A stretch of 64,000 bases of DNA from positions 248,001-312,000 of the forward strand of contig NZ_JBMPGS010000003.1 in the NCBI RefSeq assembly GCF_049680855.1, written 5' to 3'. The number at the start of each line of letters is the position of its first letter. The stretch's first letter is position 1. Position numbers and translations under genes: made by a program. Of the stretch, positions 54,311 through 61,240 are shown piece after piece. The notes under the pieces are model-generated. The model was given only the letters and a program-made list of their open reading frames with translations, searched no databases and was not told where the DNA came from. This DNA comes from Salinimicrobium sp049680855. GTDB taxonomy: Bacteria; Bacteroidota; Bacteroidia; Flavobacteriales; Flavobacteriaceae.

Positions 54311-54346
54311 GATAGTTTTGTTAGTGGAAGCTTACTTAAAACTATC
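54311..54346 (-). promoter_or_regulatory. Candidate rplK leader hairpin
   Basis: Nine-pair GATAGTTTT/AAAACTATC inverted repeat with an 18-base loop, between nusG and rplK. By position it could be the L1 autoregulatory site; the loop does not clearly show the classical L1 motif. Confidence 0.45.
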
Positions 54347-54368
54347 GAAAATATGTGTGTAACAGTTA

Positions 54369-54920
54369 TTATACTTTTTCAACCTGCATATAGCTGAGCT
54401 CCAATGGAGTCTTTCTTCCGAAGATCTTTACCATTACTTCCAGCTTACGCTTTTCTTCATTTATTTTTTCAACAGTTCCATTAAAACCATTAAAAGGTCC
54501 ATCAATCACTTTTATTGTTTCACCAATGGTAAAAGGAATCGCAACATTATCTGCTTTCACCGATAATTCATCCACTTTTCCTAACATACGGTTCACTTCA
54601 GATCTTCGAAGAGGCACAGGATCTCCTCCTTTTGTCTCTCCTAAGAATCCTATGACACCATTTATAGACTTTATAATATGAGTCACCTCACCTCCAATGT
54701 TCGCAAGAATCATAACATATCCAGGGAAATAAACACGCTCCTTATTCACCTTTTTGCCATTTCTAATTTGAATGACCTTCTCTGTAGGAACCAGAACCTG
54801 ATCTATAAAGTCTTCCAGACCTTCATGAGCAATTTCGCGCTCAATATATTCCTTAACCTTATTTTCTTGCCCGCTAACGGCACGAACCACATACCATTTT
54901 TTATCTTTCACCTCTGCCAT
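54369..54920 (-). CDS. nusG: Transcription termination/antitermination factor NusG
   Basis: 183 residues. NGN domain (KKWYVVRAVSGQENKVKEYI, VYFPGYVMILANIGGEVTHI) and C-terminal KOW domain (VIDGPFNGFNGTVEKINEEK). Couples RNA polymerase to Rho or the ribosome. It follows secE by 11 bases. Confidence 0.96.
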   Translation of the reverse strand: MAEVKDKKWYVVRAVSGQENKVKEYIEREIAHEGLEDFIDQVLVPTEKVIQIRNGKKVNKERVYFPGYVMILANIGGEVTHIIKSINGVIGFLGETKGGDPVPLRRSEVNRMLGKVDELSVKADNVAIPFTIGETIKVIDGPFNGFNGTVEKINEEKRKLEVMVKIFGRKTPLELSYMQVEKV

Positions 54921-54931
54921 TGCAATACTCT

Positions 54932-55129
54932 TTATGATTTAATCCATTCAAAATATTGCTCTATCACAGAACTAAAGACAGTATCCACACCCCATATAAC
55001 AAGTGAGAATATAATAGAGAAAACAGCTACTATCACTGTCAATCTCTGAGCCTCTGGCCAGGTTGGCCAGGTAACATGATTTTTTAATTCATTATAGGAC
55101 TCTGATACGTAATTTGCTAATCCTGCCAT
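54932..55129 (-). CDS. secE: Preprotein translocase subunit SecE
   Basis: 65 residues, the short one-helix form: an amphipathic N-terminus (YVSESYNELKNHVTWPTWPE) followed by one transmembrane helix. Clamps SecY. It sits 49 bases after tRNA-Trp, in the common tRNA-Trp-secE-nusG order. Confidence 0.95.
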   Translation of the reverse strand: MAGLANYVSESYNELKNHVTWPTWPEAQRLTVIVAVFSIIFSLVIWGVDTVFSSVIEQYFEWIKS

Positions 55130-55178
55130 TTTAATATTGTTTGAAAAATGCCATTTTTAAAGCATTTCCCGATTAAAG

Positions 55179-55251
55179 CACGGGTTGAGAGACTCGAACT
55201 CCCGACACCTGGTTTTGGAGACCAGTGCTCTACCAACTGAGCTAAACCCGT
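55179..55251 (-). tRNA. tRNA-Trp (anticodon CCA)
   Basis: Acceptor ACGGGTT/AACCCGT with discriminator G (as expected for tRNA-Trp), anticodon arm CTGGT-CTCCAAA-ACCAG, and T arm with GTTCGAGTC. Between tuf and secE in one transcript. Confidence 0.97.
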
Positions 55252-55262
55252 AAATATAAGTC

Positions 55263-55286
55263 AAGGTGCTCCTTACAGAACACCTT
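55263..55286 (-). other. tuf to tRNA-Trp intercistronic hairpin
   Basis: A nine-pair stem AAGGTGTTC/GAGCACCTT (one wobble) with a six-base loop and no T run. Possibly an RNase site that frees tRNA-Trp from the tuf mRNA. Confidence 0.45.
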
Positions 55287-55308
55287 AACTTAAAAACTAC
55301 TTTTATTC

Positions 55309-56496
55309 TTAGTCAAGAATTTCAGTTACCTGACCAGCTCCAACTGTTCTACCACCTTCACGAATAGCAAAACGAAGACCTACATTCATTGCGATAGGCT
55401 GGATAAGATCTACAGTAATAGTAAGGTTATCACCTGGCATTACCATCTCAACTCCTTCAGGAAGGTTGATAGTACCTGTTACATCAGTTGTACGTACGTA
55501 GAACTGTGGACGGTAGTTATTATGGAATGGAGTGTGACGTCCACCTTCTTCTTTCTTAAGGATATATACCTCAGCTTTGAATTTAGCGTGTGGAGTTACA
55601 GAACCTGGCTTAGTAATTACCATACCTCTTGAGATTTGAGTTTTCTCAATACCTCTAAGAAGGATACCAACGTTATCACCAGCTTCTCCTCTATCTAATA
55701 TCTTACGGAACATCTCAACCCCTGTAATAGTAGAAGTCAATTTACCAGCACCCATACCAATGATCTCTACAGGATCTCCAGTATTAGCAACACCAGTTTC
55801 AATACGACCAGTAGCAACAGTACCACGACCAGTAATAGAGAATACGTCCTCAATTGGCATCAAGAAAGGCTTATCAACATCACGCTCTGGTAATTCGATC
55901 CAGTTATCAACAGCTTCCATCAAATCAAGAACAGACTGAGTCCATTTATCATCACCTTCTAAAGCTCCAAGTGCAGAACCAGAAATAACAGGACCATTGT
56001 CACCATCATATTCATAGAAAGAAAGAAGATCTCTTACTTCCATTTCAACAAGTTCCAACAATTCCTCATCATCAACAAGGTCAACTTTGTTCAAGAACAC
56101 AACGATTCTTGGAATACCAACCTGACGCCCTAATAGGATGTGCTCACGAGTTTGCGGCATTGGACCATCGGTCGCTGCAACCACAAGGATAGCACCGTCC
56201 ATTTGAGCAGCACCAGTAACCATGTTCTTCACGTAATCGGCGTGACCTGGACAGTCAACGTGTGCGTAGTGACGGTTAGCCGTCGCATACTCTACGTGCG
56301 AAGAGTTAATAGTAATACCTCTTTCCTTCTCCTCAGGAGCATTGTCAATTTGATCAAAAGCACTCGCTGCTGAATAACCGGCATCAGCCATCACCTTAGT
56401 AATCGCTGCTGTTAAAGTTGTTTTTCCGTGATCTACGTGTCCAATTGTACCTATGTTAAGGTGCGGTTTGGAACGATCATAAGTTTCCTTTGCCAT
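55309..56496 (-). CDS. tuf: Elongation factor Tu
   Basis: 395 residues, full length. GHVDHGKTTLTAAIT, DCPGHADYVKNMVTGAAQMD, NKVDLVDDEELLEL and GSALGALEGD are the GTPase motifs, followed by domains II and III. It delivers aminoacyl-tRNA to the ribosome. The only tuf copy in the window, co-transcribed with tRNA genes. Confidence 0.98.
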   Translation of the reverse strand: MAKETYDRSKPHLNIGTIGHVDHGKTTLTAAITKVMADAGYSAASAFDQIDNAPEEKERGITINSSHVEYATANRHYAHVDCPGHADYVKNMVTGAAQMDGAILVVAATDGPMPQTREHILLGRQVGIPRIVVFLNKVDLVDDEELLELVEMEVRDLLSFYEYDGDNGPVISGSALGALEGDDKWTQSVLDLMEAVDNWIELPERDVDKPFLMPIEDVFSITGRGTVATGRIETGVANTGDPVEIIGMGAGKLTSTITGVEMFRKILDRGEAGDNVGILLRGIEKTQISRGMVITKPGSVTPHAKFKAEVYILKKEEGGRHTPFHNNYRPQFYVRTTDVTGTINLPEGVEMVMPGDNLTITVDLIQPIAMNVGLRFAIREGGRTVGAGQVTEILD

Positions 56497-56553
56497 AATT
56501 AATACTTATTTAATCTTAGTTATATATTAGTGTTCAATTTTATACAAAACTAG

Positions 56554-56625
56554 AGCCAACGACGAGAATTGAACTCGTGACCTCTTCCTTACCAAGGAAA
56601 CGCTCTACCCCTGAGCTACGTCGGC
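56554..56625 (-). tRNA. tRNA-Thr (anticodon GGT)
   Basis: Acceptor GCCGACG/CGTTGGC with one G-T wobble, anticodon arm TTTCC-TTGGTAA-GGAAG, T loop TTCAATT (CGAGTTCAATTCTCG) rather than the usual TTCGA. Second threonine acceptor of this cluster. Confidence 0.95.
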
Positions 56626-56897
56626 AAAAAAGTTTTCTCCTAAAAAGCCAGGCTTTCCGGAGAGGTTCGCAGAGAACAATTCCACTGCACTTCTAAAATC
56701 CAATACCACATCAATGGACATGATATTTAATTAGAATATTCGTTATATTTTAACGATATTTGATTAAGCAAGATGAGACTCAAATTCAAAGTCAAGCCCT
56801 ACACCCAATTTCCTCCAACCAAAGCTGGCACTCAATAGCCTTTCAAACACTTAACAGAATAAAATTTATTTCACACTATTATTTTGGAAAGACTTAG
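56626..56897. other. Gap between tRNA-Thr(GGT) and tRNA-Gly
   Basis: 272 AT-rich bases within the tRNA-tuf transcript. No ORF, promoter or hairpin supported. Confidence 0.4.
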
Positions 56898-56970
56898 AGC
56901 GGGAGACCGGGTTCGAACCGGCGACATTCAGCTTGGAAGGCTGACGCTCTACCAACTGAGCTACTCCCGC
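56898..56970 (-). tRNA. tRNA-Gly (anticodon TCC)
   Basis: Acceptor GCGGGAG/CTCCCGC, anticodon arm TCAGC-CTTCCAA-GCTGA reading GGA/GGG, T arm GGTTCGAACC. Confidence 0.97.
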
Positions 56971-57042
56971 AAATCAAAATTCCATTTTCAAGCACCAAAC
57001 CCCAACCTGGTATTTGGAATTTGTATTTTGGAATTTCTTTGG

Positions 57043-57125
57043 TGGGGAGAGCAGGATTCGAACCTGCGAAGTTAAAAAACAACAGATTTACAGTCTGTCC
57101 TCGTTGGCCGCTTGAGTATCTCCCC
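57043..57125 (-). tRNA. tRNA-Tyr (anticodon GTA)
   Basis: 83 bases, with the long variable arm of a class II tRNA. Acceptor GGGGAGA/TCTCCCC, discriminator A, anticodon arm ACAGA-CTGTAAA-TCTGT, T arm AGGTTCGAATCCT. Confidence 0.97.
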
Positions 57126-57318
57126 TTGGTTTTGTTTCAATATTTCATAGAACCGCTGTCTTAATGACAACTTGCTTTATGATGATTTTAACGGCTGCAA
57201 ATTAACTGAAAATTACAGCGCCATCCAAAGCATTTTTTCACATTTTTGAAATTATTTTTTAAAGCTCTAGAAATCAATATGCCACAACAAAAAAAAACTT
57301 TTCATTTCAATATTTCAG

Positions 57319-57392
57319 AGCCGATGGAGGGACTCGAACCCACGACCTGCTGATTACAAATCAGCTGCTCTAGCCAGCTGAGCTACATCGGC
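57319..57392 (-). tRNA. tRNA-Thr (anticodon TGT), second copy
   Basis: Identical throughout its 74 bases to the copy at 37358-37431. First tRNA of the tRNA-tuf operon. Confidence 0.97.
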
Positions 57393-57413
57393 CTAAACCT
57401 CACTTTTTCTTAC

Positions 57414-57440
57414 AAAAAAGTCCGCCTTTTCAAACGGACT
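57414..57440 (-). terminator. Terminator ahead of the tRNA-tuf operon
   Basis: AGTCCG/CGGACT stem extended by wobble pairs to a GAA loop, then six T on the minus strand. It ends the hpf transcript, but its 5' arm lies where the operon promoter should start transcription. Confidence 0.7.
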
Positions 57441-57441
57441 G

Positions 57442-57470
57442 CAAATGTATAAATTAATTTTAGTTTGCAA
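57442..57470 (-). promoter_or_regulatory. Promoter of the tRNA-tuf-rpl-rpo operon
   Basis: Minus strand TTG at 57468-57470, 18 bases, TACATTTG at 57442-57449: both elements match the Bacteroidota consensus. Predicted initiation is near 57436, inside the terminator stem. Confidence 0.6.
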
Positions 57471-57489
57471 AACTTTTTAAATAAAAAAA

Positions 57490-57795
57490 TCAGGCAACTT
57501 CAGCATTAAATTTTTTCTTCCTTTTTTGAAGCTGTCGCTCCAAAGAACTAACACATTCATCCACACCTACTTCAAAACGTTTAGCCCTTTTTTTACATAT
57601 CACCCCTTCCCCTGGAATACTAAGTAAAATTTCTGAAATCTTATTCTCTTTACCACTCGTATTATCAACTTTTAAATAGACATTGGCATGGATCACATTG
57701 TCATAATGGCTTTCAAGCTTGTTGAGTTTTTCCTGAATAAAATTAACGAGCTTTTGATCTGCGCTAAAGTTGACGGATTGAAAATTCACTTTCAT
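57490..57795 (-). CDS. hpf: Ribosome hibernation promoting factor (HPF/RaiA family)
   Basis: 101 residues, the short one-domain form. It begins MKVNFQSVNFSADQKLVNFIQ and has NVIHANVYLKVDNTSGKEN and VGVDECVSSLERQLQKRKKK, the S30Ae fold. It binds the small subunit in slow growth and inactivates ribosomes. It follows xerC by 35 bases and is followed by the terminator. Confidence 0.9.
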   Translation of the reverse strand: MKVNFQSVNFSADQKLVNFIQEKLNKLESHYDNVIHANVYLKVDNTSGKENKISEILLSIPGEGVICKKRAKRFEVGVDECVSSLERQLQKRKKKFNAEVA

Positions 57796-57830
57796 AATAA
57801 TTGAAGTTTAATTGAACAATAATTTCAGCA

Positions 57831-58721
57831 TCATTTCTTCTTGCTCCGGGGATGTGCGTTTTTATAAACCTTGCTAAGTTCTGCCATGCTGCTATGCGTA
57901 TAAATTTGCGTAGCAGCAAGACTGGAATGCCCTAAAAGTTCTTTAACCGCATTAAGGTCTGCTCCCTGGTTCAACAAGTGAGTGGCAAAAGAGTGCCGAA
58001 GGATGTGCGGACTCTTCTTTACCTTACTCGAGACCCCTCTAAAATAATTATTAATTAGCCTATACACAAAAGTTTCGTTCATTTTAACGCCTTTCAGGGT
58101 CAAAAATAAATAGTCTTCAGAAATGGCATTTTCGACTGCCTTTCTATCCTGCAGGTATTTCTTTAATGTCTCCTTCACGGATTCAAGAAGCGGAACATAG
58201 CGTTCTTTATTCCTCTTTCCCTTCACTTTAAGCAAATTTGCAGGTAAATCCAGGTTTTGAAGTTTTATTTCAATTAGTTCACGACGCCGAATGCCGGTAG
58301 AATAGAATAATTCAATAATAAGACGATCCCGAAGCCCTTCAAAAGTATTGGATTCAAAATTTTCGAGTACCTGCTCTACTTCCTTTTCAGAAAAAGGAAC
58401 CTGCACCTCCTTTGAGGTTTTTAAGGAGGTGTGTTTTGCCAAAGGTGAGATCTCCAGCTGCTTTGTCTTCTGAAGAAAGTTGTAGTAAGCTTTAAGGGAA
58501 GATATCTTGCGGTTAATACTCCTATTAGAAATCCCTTTTTCAACTAGTCGAATGATCCAGGTGCGAATTTGTGGATAATGCACCGTTGCAATTTCTTCCT
58601 GCTCGTATTCAGAAAGAATAAATGCTGAAAATGCTGAAAGATCTGCCTGGTAAGCTTTAAAAGTATGAGCAGAACATTTCTTTTCATATTTTAGGTATTC
58701 CAAAAAGTGAGATAAGGGCAT
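57831..58721 (-). CDS. xerC: Tyrosine recombinase XerC
   Basis: 296 residues from the ATG at 58721. N-terminal SAM-like domain (about 1-85) and catalytic domain with Arg in YSTGIRRRELIEI, HILRHSFATHLL for the His and Arg, HSSLAATQIYTHSS with the second His and the nucleophile Tyr. It resolves chromosome dimers with XerD at dif sites. Its stable place between rpsU and hpf, and the lack of any phage genes, argue that this is the housekeeping Xer protein and not an integrase. A TAACTTTG box lies at 58740-58747. Confidence 0.9.
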   Translation of the reverse strand: MPLSHFLEYLKYEKKCSAHTFKAYQADLSAFSAFILSEYEQEEIATVHYPQIRTWIIRLVEKGISNRSINRKISSLKAYYNFLQKTKQLEISPLAKHTSLKTSKEVQVPFSEKEVEQVLENFESNTFEGLRDRLIIELFYSTGIRRRELIEIKLQNLDLPANLLKVKGKRNKERYVPLLESVKETLKKYLQDRKAVENAISEDYLFLTLKGVKMNETFVYRLINNYFRGVSSKVKKSPHILRHSFATHLLNQGADLNAVKELLGHSSLAATQIYTHSSMAELSKVYKNAHPRSKKK

Positions 58722-58739
58722 AAAAAAACTGTTGATAAA

Positions 58740-58747
58740 CAAAGTTA
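58740..58747 (-). promoter_or_regulatory. -7 box for xerC-hpf
   Basis: Minus strand TAACTTTG matches TAnnTTTG. A TTG lies 16 bases upstream, slightly short of the usual spacing. Confidence 0.4.
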
Positions 58748-58812
58748 TTAAACTTTAGCTTACCAACAGTTAATATATTGTATACCTAAGAACGTATGCT
58801 TAGGAATAGATT

Positions 58813-59007
58813 TTAGATCTCTTCCTGATCTCTTAAGTGCTGAATGTACTGCGCTTTTTGGACTTGAGCTCTACGTTCTACTGACGGTTTTGTAAATGCT
58901 TGACGATCTCTCAACTGACGCATTGTTCCTGTGCGATCAAATTTACGCTTGAAACGCTTCAGCGCTCTATCAATATTCTCTCCGTCTTTAACTGGTATAA
59001 TTAACAT
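58813..59007 (-). CDS. rpsU: 30S ribosomal protein S21
   Basis: 64 residues. MLIIPVKDGENIDRALKRFKRKFDR and TGTMRQLRDRQAFTKPSVER fit bS21. In Bacteroidota S21 helps hide the 16S anti-Shine-Dalgarno sequence, consistent with the weak SD use seen here. It has its own strong promoter. Confidence 0.95.
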   Translation of the reverse strand: MLIIPVKDGENIDRALKRFKRKFDRTGTMRQLRDRQAFTKPSVERRAQVQKAQYIQHLRDQEEI

Positions 59008-59045
59008 AGTGTCACCTCCTTTCTTTAAAAATTATTTTCGAGCTG

Positions 59046-59075
59046 CAAAGATAGATCAATTCTTCAATCTCACAA
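59046..59075 (-). promoter_or_regulatory. rpsU promoter
   Basis: Minus strand TTG at 59073-59075, exactly 19 bases, TATCTTTG at 59046-59053. The best promoter match in the window. Confidence 0.75.
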
Positions 59076-59114
59076 CTTATTTCTCTTTATTTCAATTATT
59101 TTATTTTTCCGGAA

Positions 59115-60284
59115 CTACTGGGCCGCCGGCTTATACTCTTTTTTATCAATCACCATTTTTGCGATCACCTCTCGCAAAATTTCTGAAGTTCCGCCTCCAA
59201 TAGGCCCCAGTCTGCTATCTCTGGACATCCTTGCTAATGGATAATCCTCCATATAGCCGTAACCGCCCAGGAATTGTAGACATTGATAAATGACGTTATC
59301 GGCGATCTTTGTGGAAAGTAATTTTGACATACTGGCTTCTTTCACCACGTACTCCCCTTTTCCTAATCTATCGGCTACCGAATAATTGAATTCCTTGCAC
59401 ATTTCCACTTCACTCGCCATATCTGCTACTGAATGTCTTAACGCCTGGAATTTATCAATGGTTTTTCCAAAAGCAACTCTTTCAGACATGTAGTTCATCG
59501 TATAATCAAGCGCATATTCAGAACGAGCATGGCCATTAATTCCCATAATCAACCGCTCGAACGCGAAATGCTGCATGATATAAGGAAACCCTTTCCCTTC
59601 TTCTCCCATTAAATTATCCGTCGGGATCTCAACATTATCAAAGGCAATCTCTGCAGTATCTGAAGCTCTCCAGCCCAGTTTATTCAGTTTCGTTGCCGAT
59701 ATTCCGGGAGTATCCCTATCCATGACAAAAATACTCATTCCTTTATTATGCTTCTCTGGATTAGTTTTGGCCGCAACCACTAAATAATCGGAATAGACAC
59801 CATTGGTAATAAAGGTTTTAGACCCATTAATGACATATTTATCGCCCTTTTTTACTGCTGTAGTTTTCATTCCCGCAACATCGCTTCCTCCAAAAGGCTC
59901 TGTAATACACAAGCATCCTATTTTATCTCCTTCAATACTTGGCGCCAAATATTCCTCTTTGATCCTTTCATCTCCTTCAGCATTTAAATGTGTCATTGCT
60001 AAATAAGAATGCGCCCACATGGCTGCAGCGAATCCGCCGGAGTTTATCTTCTGAAGTTCTTCAAGAAAAATGACTGTATAAAATATATCCAGTCCCATGC
60101 CACCGTATTGCTCGGGATAATTCAATCCAAAATACCCCATTTTTCCAAACTTCTTCCAGATGAACCTCTCAATTGTCCCTGTTTTTTCCCATTTTTCGAT
60201 ATGTGGCACAACTTCTTTCTGCAGGAATTCCTGAAAACTCTTTCTAAAAAGTTCATGCTCCTCTGTAAAATACCTATTGCTCAT
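59115..60284 (-). CDS. Acyl-CoA dehydrogenase family protein
   Basis: 389 residues from the ATG at 60284; the reading to 60305 uses GTG. Three-domain FAD enzyme with CLCITEPFGGSDVAGMKT (FAD/substrate site) and a C-terminal GGYGYMEDYPLARMSRDSRL. The usual short/medium-chain catalytic Glu near the end is replaced (PIGGGTSEIL); instead Glu243 in AFERLIMG takes the position used by long-chain and isovaleryl-CoA dehydrogenases. So it likely acts on long or branched acyl-CoAs. Monocistronic by the look of the spacing. Confidence 0.92.
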   Translation of the reverse strand: MSNRYFTEEHELFRKSFQEFLQKEVVPHIEKWEKTGTIERFIWKKFGKMGYFGLNYPEQYGGMGLDIFYTVIFLEELQKINSGGFAAAMWAHSYLAMTHLNAEGDERIKEEYLAPSIEGDKIGCLCITEPFGGSDVAGMKTTAVKKGDKYVINGSKTFITNGVYSDYLVVAAKTNPEKHNKGMSIFVMDRDTPGISATKLNKLGWRASDTAEIAFDNVEIPTDNLMGEEGKGFPYIMQHFAFERLIMGINGHARSEYALDYTMNYMSERVAFGKTIDKFQALRHSVADMASEVEMCKEFNYSVADRLGKGEYVVKEASMSKLLSTKIADNVIYQCLQFLGGYGYMEDYPLARMSRDSRLGPIGGGTSEILREVIAKMVIDKKEYKPAAQ

Positions 60285-60364
60285 ATATTGTATATCTTTT
60301 TTCACTTTTTCTGCGAATAATAGAATCGAAAAATAACAACAAACGATCCAATTATTCCTAATAA

Positions 60365-61228
60365 TTATTTAATGCTCAAATATAATTTAATTCTATCTAA
60401 TTTCTCTTCCTCAAATCCCTTTATCTCCAGCAATTCCTCAAAAGTATGTATTCTCTGATTCTTTTCCCTATAGGAAATTATCTTTCGGGCAAGCTCGTAA
60501 TTCATATAGGGCAGCTCAGATAAGCCCATTAAAGAAATACTGTTTAAATCCTCTTTTTGACGCGAAGGTTGCGGTACATGATACTTTTTCAACAATCTTT
60601 CCAGCACTTCTGGAGAGAGTCCATAGACATCTTTAAGCTGAATTTCGTGATTAAAGCCTTTAAGGCTGCTGCGATATTTAATAATTCGGGAAGAAAGAAC
60701 TTCGCCTATTCCCTTTACTTCCCGAAGCTCTTCTGAGGTGGCAATATTAAGATCTTGTTTCTCATAAACCTCAGGCTTCTGAATTTCATAATCTCTGGCA
60801 GCAGGCCTGCTATGCACCCATTCCGGAAAACGAAATAGTGGCGAGATTTCCTGAAGCAAAGAATCTGAAACCTGCGTTACCTGCTGGAATTCTTCAGCAG
60901 AATTTATCCATTTATCCTGCGAACGATAAGCGTGCAACCGGTCGATCTCTTCCAGGGTTAATCCAAGGGTGTATCCATTAAAATCGGTAATATAATTCGG
61001 GTTAAAAGGAGGCTGTACAGTTTCCTTTATGGTTGTACTGTTTTTAATAGAATCAATTTTTTTCTGAAAGGCAGCTATTCTTTCCTGCTCTTCTACAGAA
61101 ATAGTTGAATTACCAGAAAATTCTACAAAGAAATAGCCTATTTGAAGAAAAATTATGATGAGTACCAAAAGAAAAATCCCATTCCGCTGACTTCTACTGA
61201 AAACGAAATGGGATTTAAAACCGGTCAT
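60365..61228 (-). CDS. Helix-hairpin-helix (ComEA-like) membrane protein
   Basis: 287 residues. One transmembrane helix near residues 18-35, then tandem helix-hairpin-helix units: LNIATSEELREVKGIGEVLSSRI (about 168-190) and SISLMGLSELPYMNYELARKI with FEELLEIKGFEEEKL (about 240-285). An earlier unit (FNGYTLGLTLEEIDRL) makes a third. ComEA-like domains bind double-stranded DNA during uptake, but longer Bacteroidota members have no proven role. It follows the AGCS gene by 12 bases. Confidence 0.82.
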   Translation of the reverse strand: MTGFKSHFVFSRSQRNGIFLLVLIIIFLQIGYFFVEFSGNSTISVEEQERIAAFQKKIDSIKNSTTIKETVQPPFNPNYITDFNGYTLGLTLEEIDRLHAYRSQDKWINSAEEFQQVTQVSDSLLQEISPLFRFPEWVHSRPAARDYEIQKPEVYEKQDLNIATSEELREVKGIGEVLSSRIIKYRSSLKGFNHEIQLKDVYGLSPEVLERLLKKYHVPQPSRQKEDLNSISLMGLSELPYMNYELARKIISYREKNQRIHTFEELLEIKGFEEEKLDRIKLYLSIK

Positions 61229-61240
61229 TTTTTCCGGGAT

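Noticed and set aside
57831..58721. XerC as a phage or island integrase
   Set aside because: It sits between rpsU and hpf in the usual chromosomal order, with no attachment-site duplications or phage genes, so it is the housekeeping recombinase.
60284..60305. GTG start for the acyl-CoA dehydrogenase
   Set aside because: The ATG at 60284 gives the family-like N-terminus; the extension is not supported.
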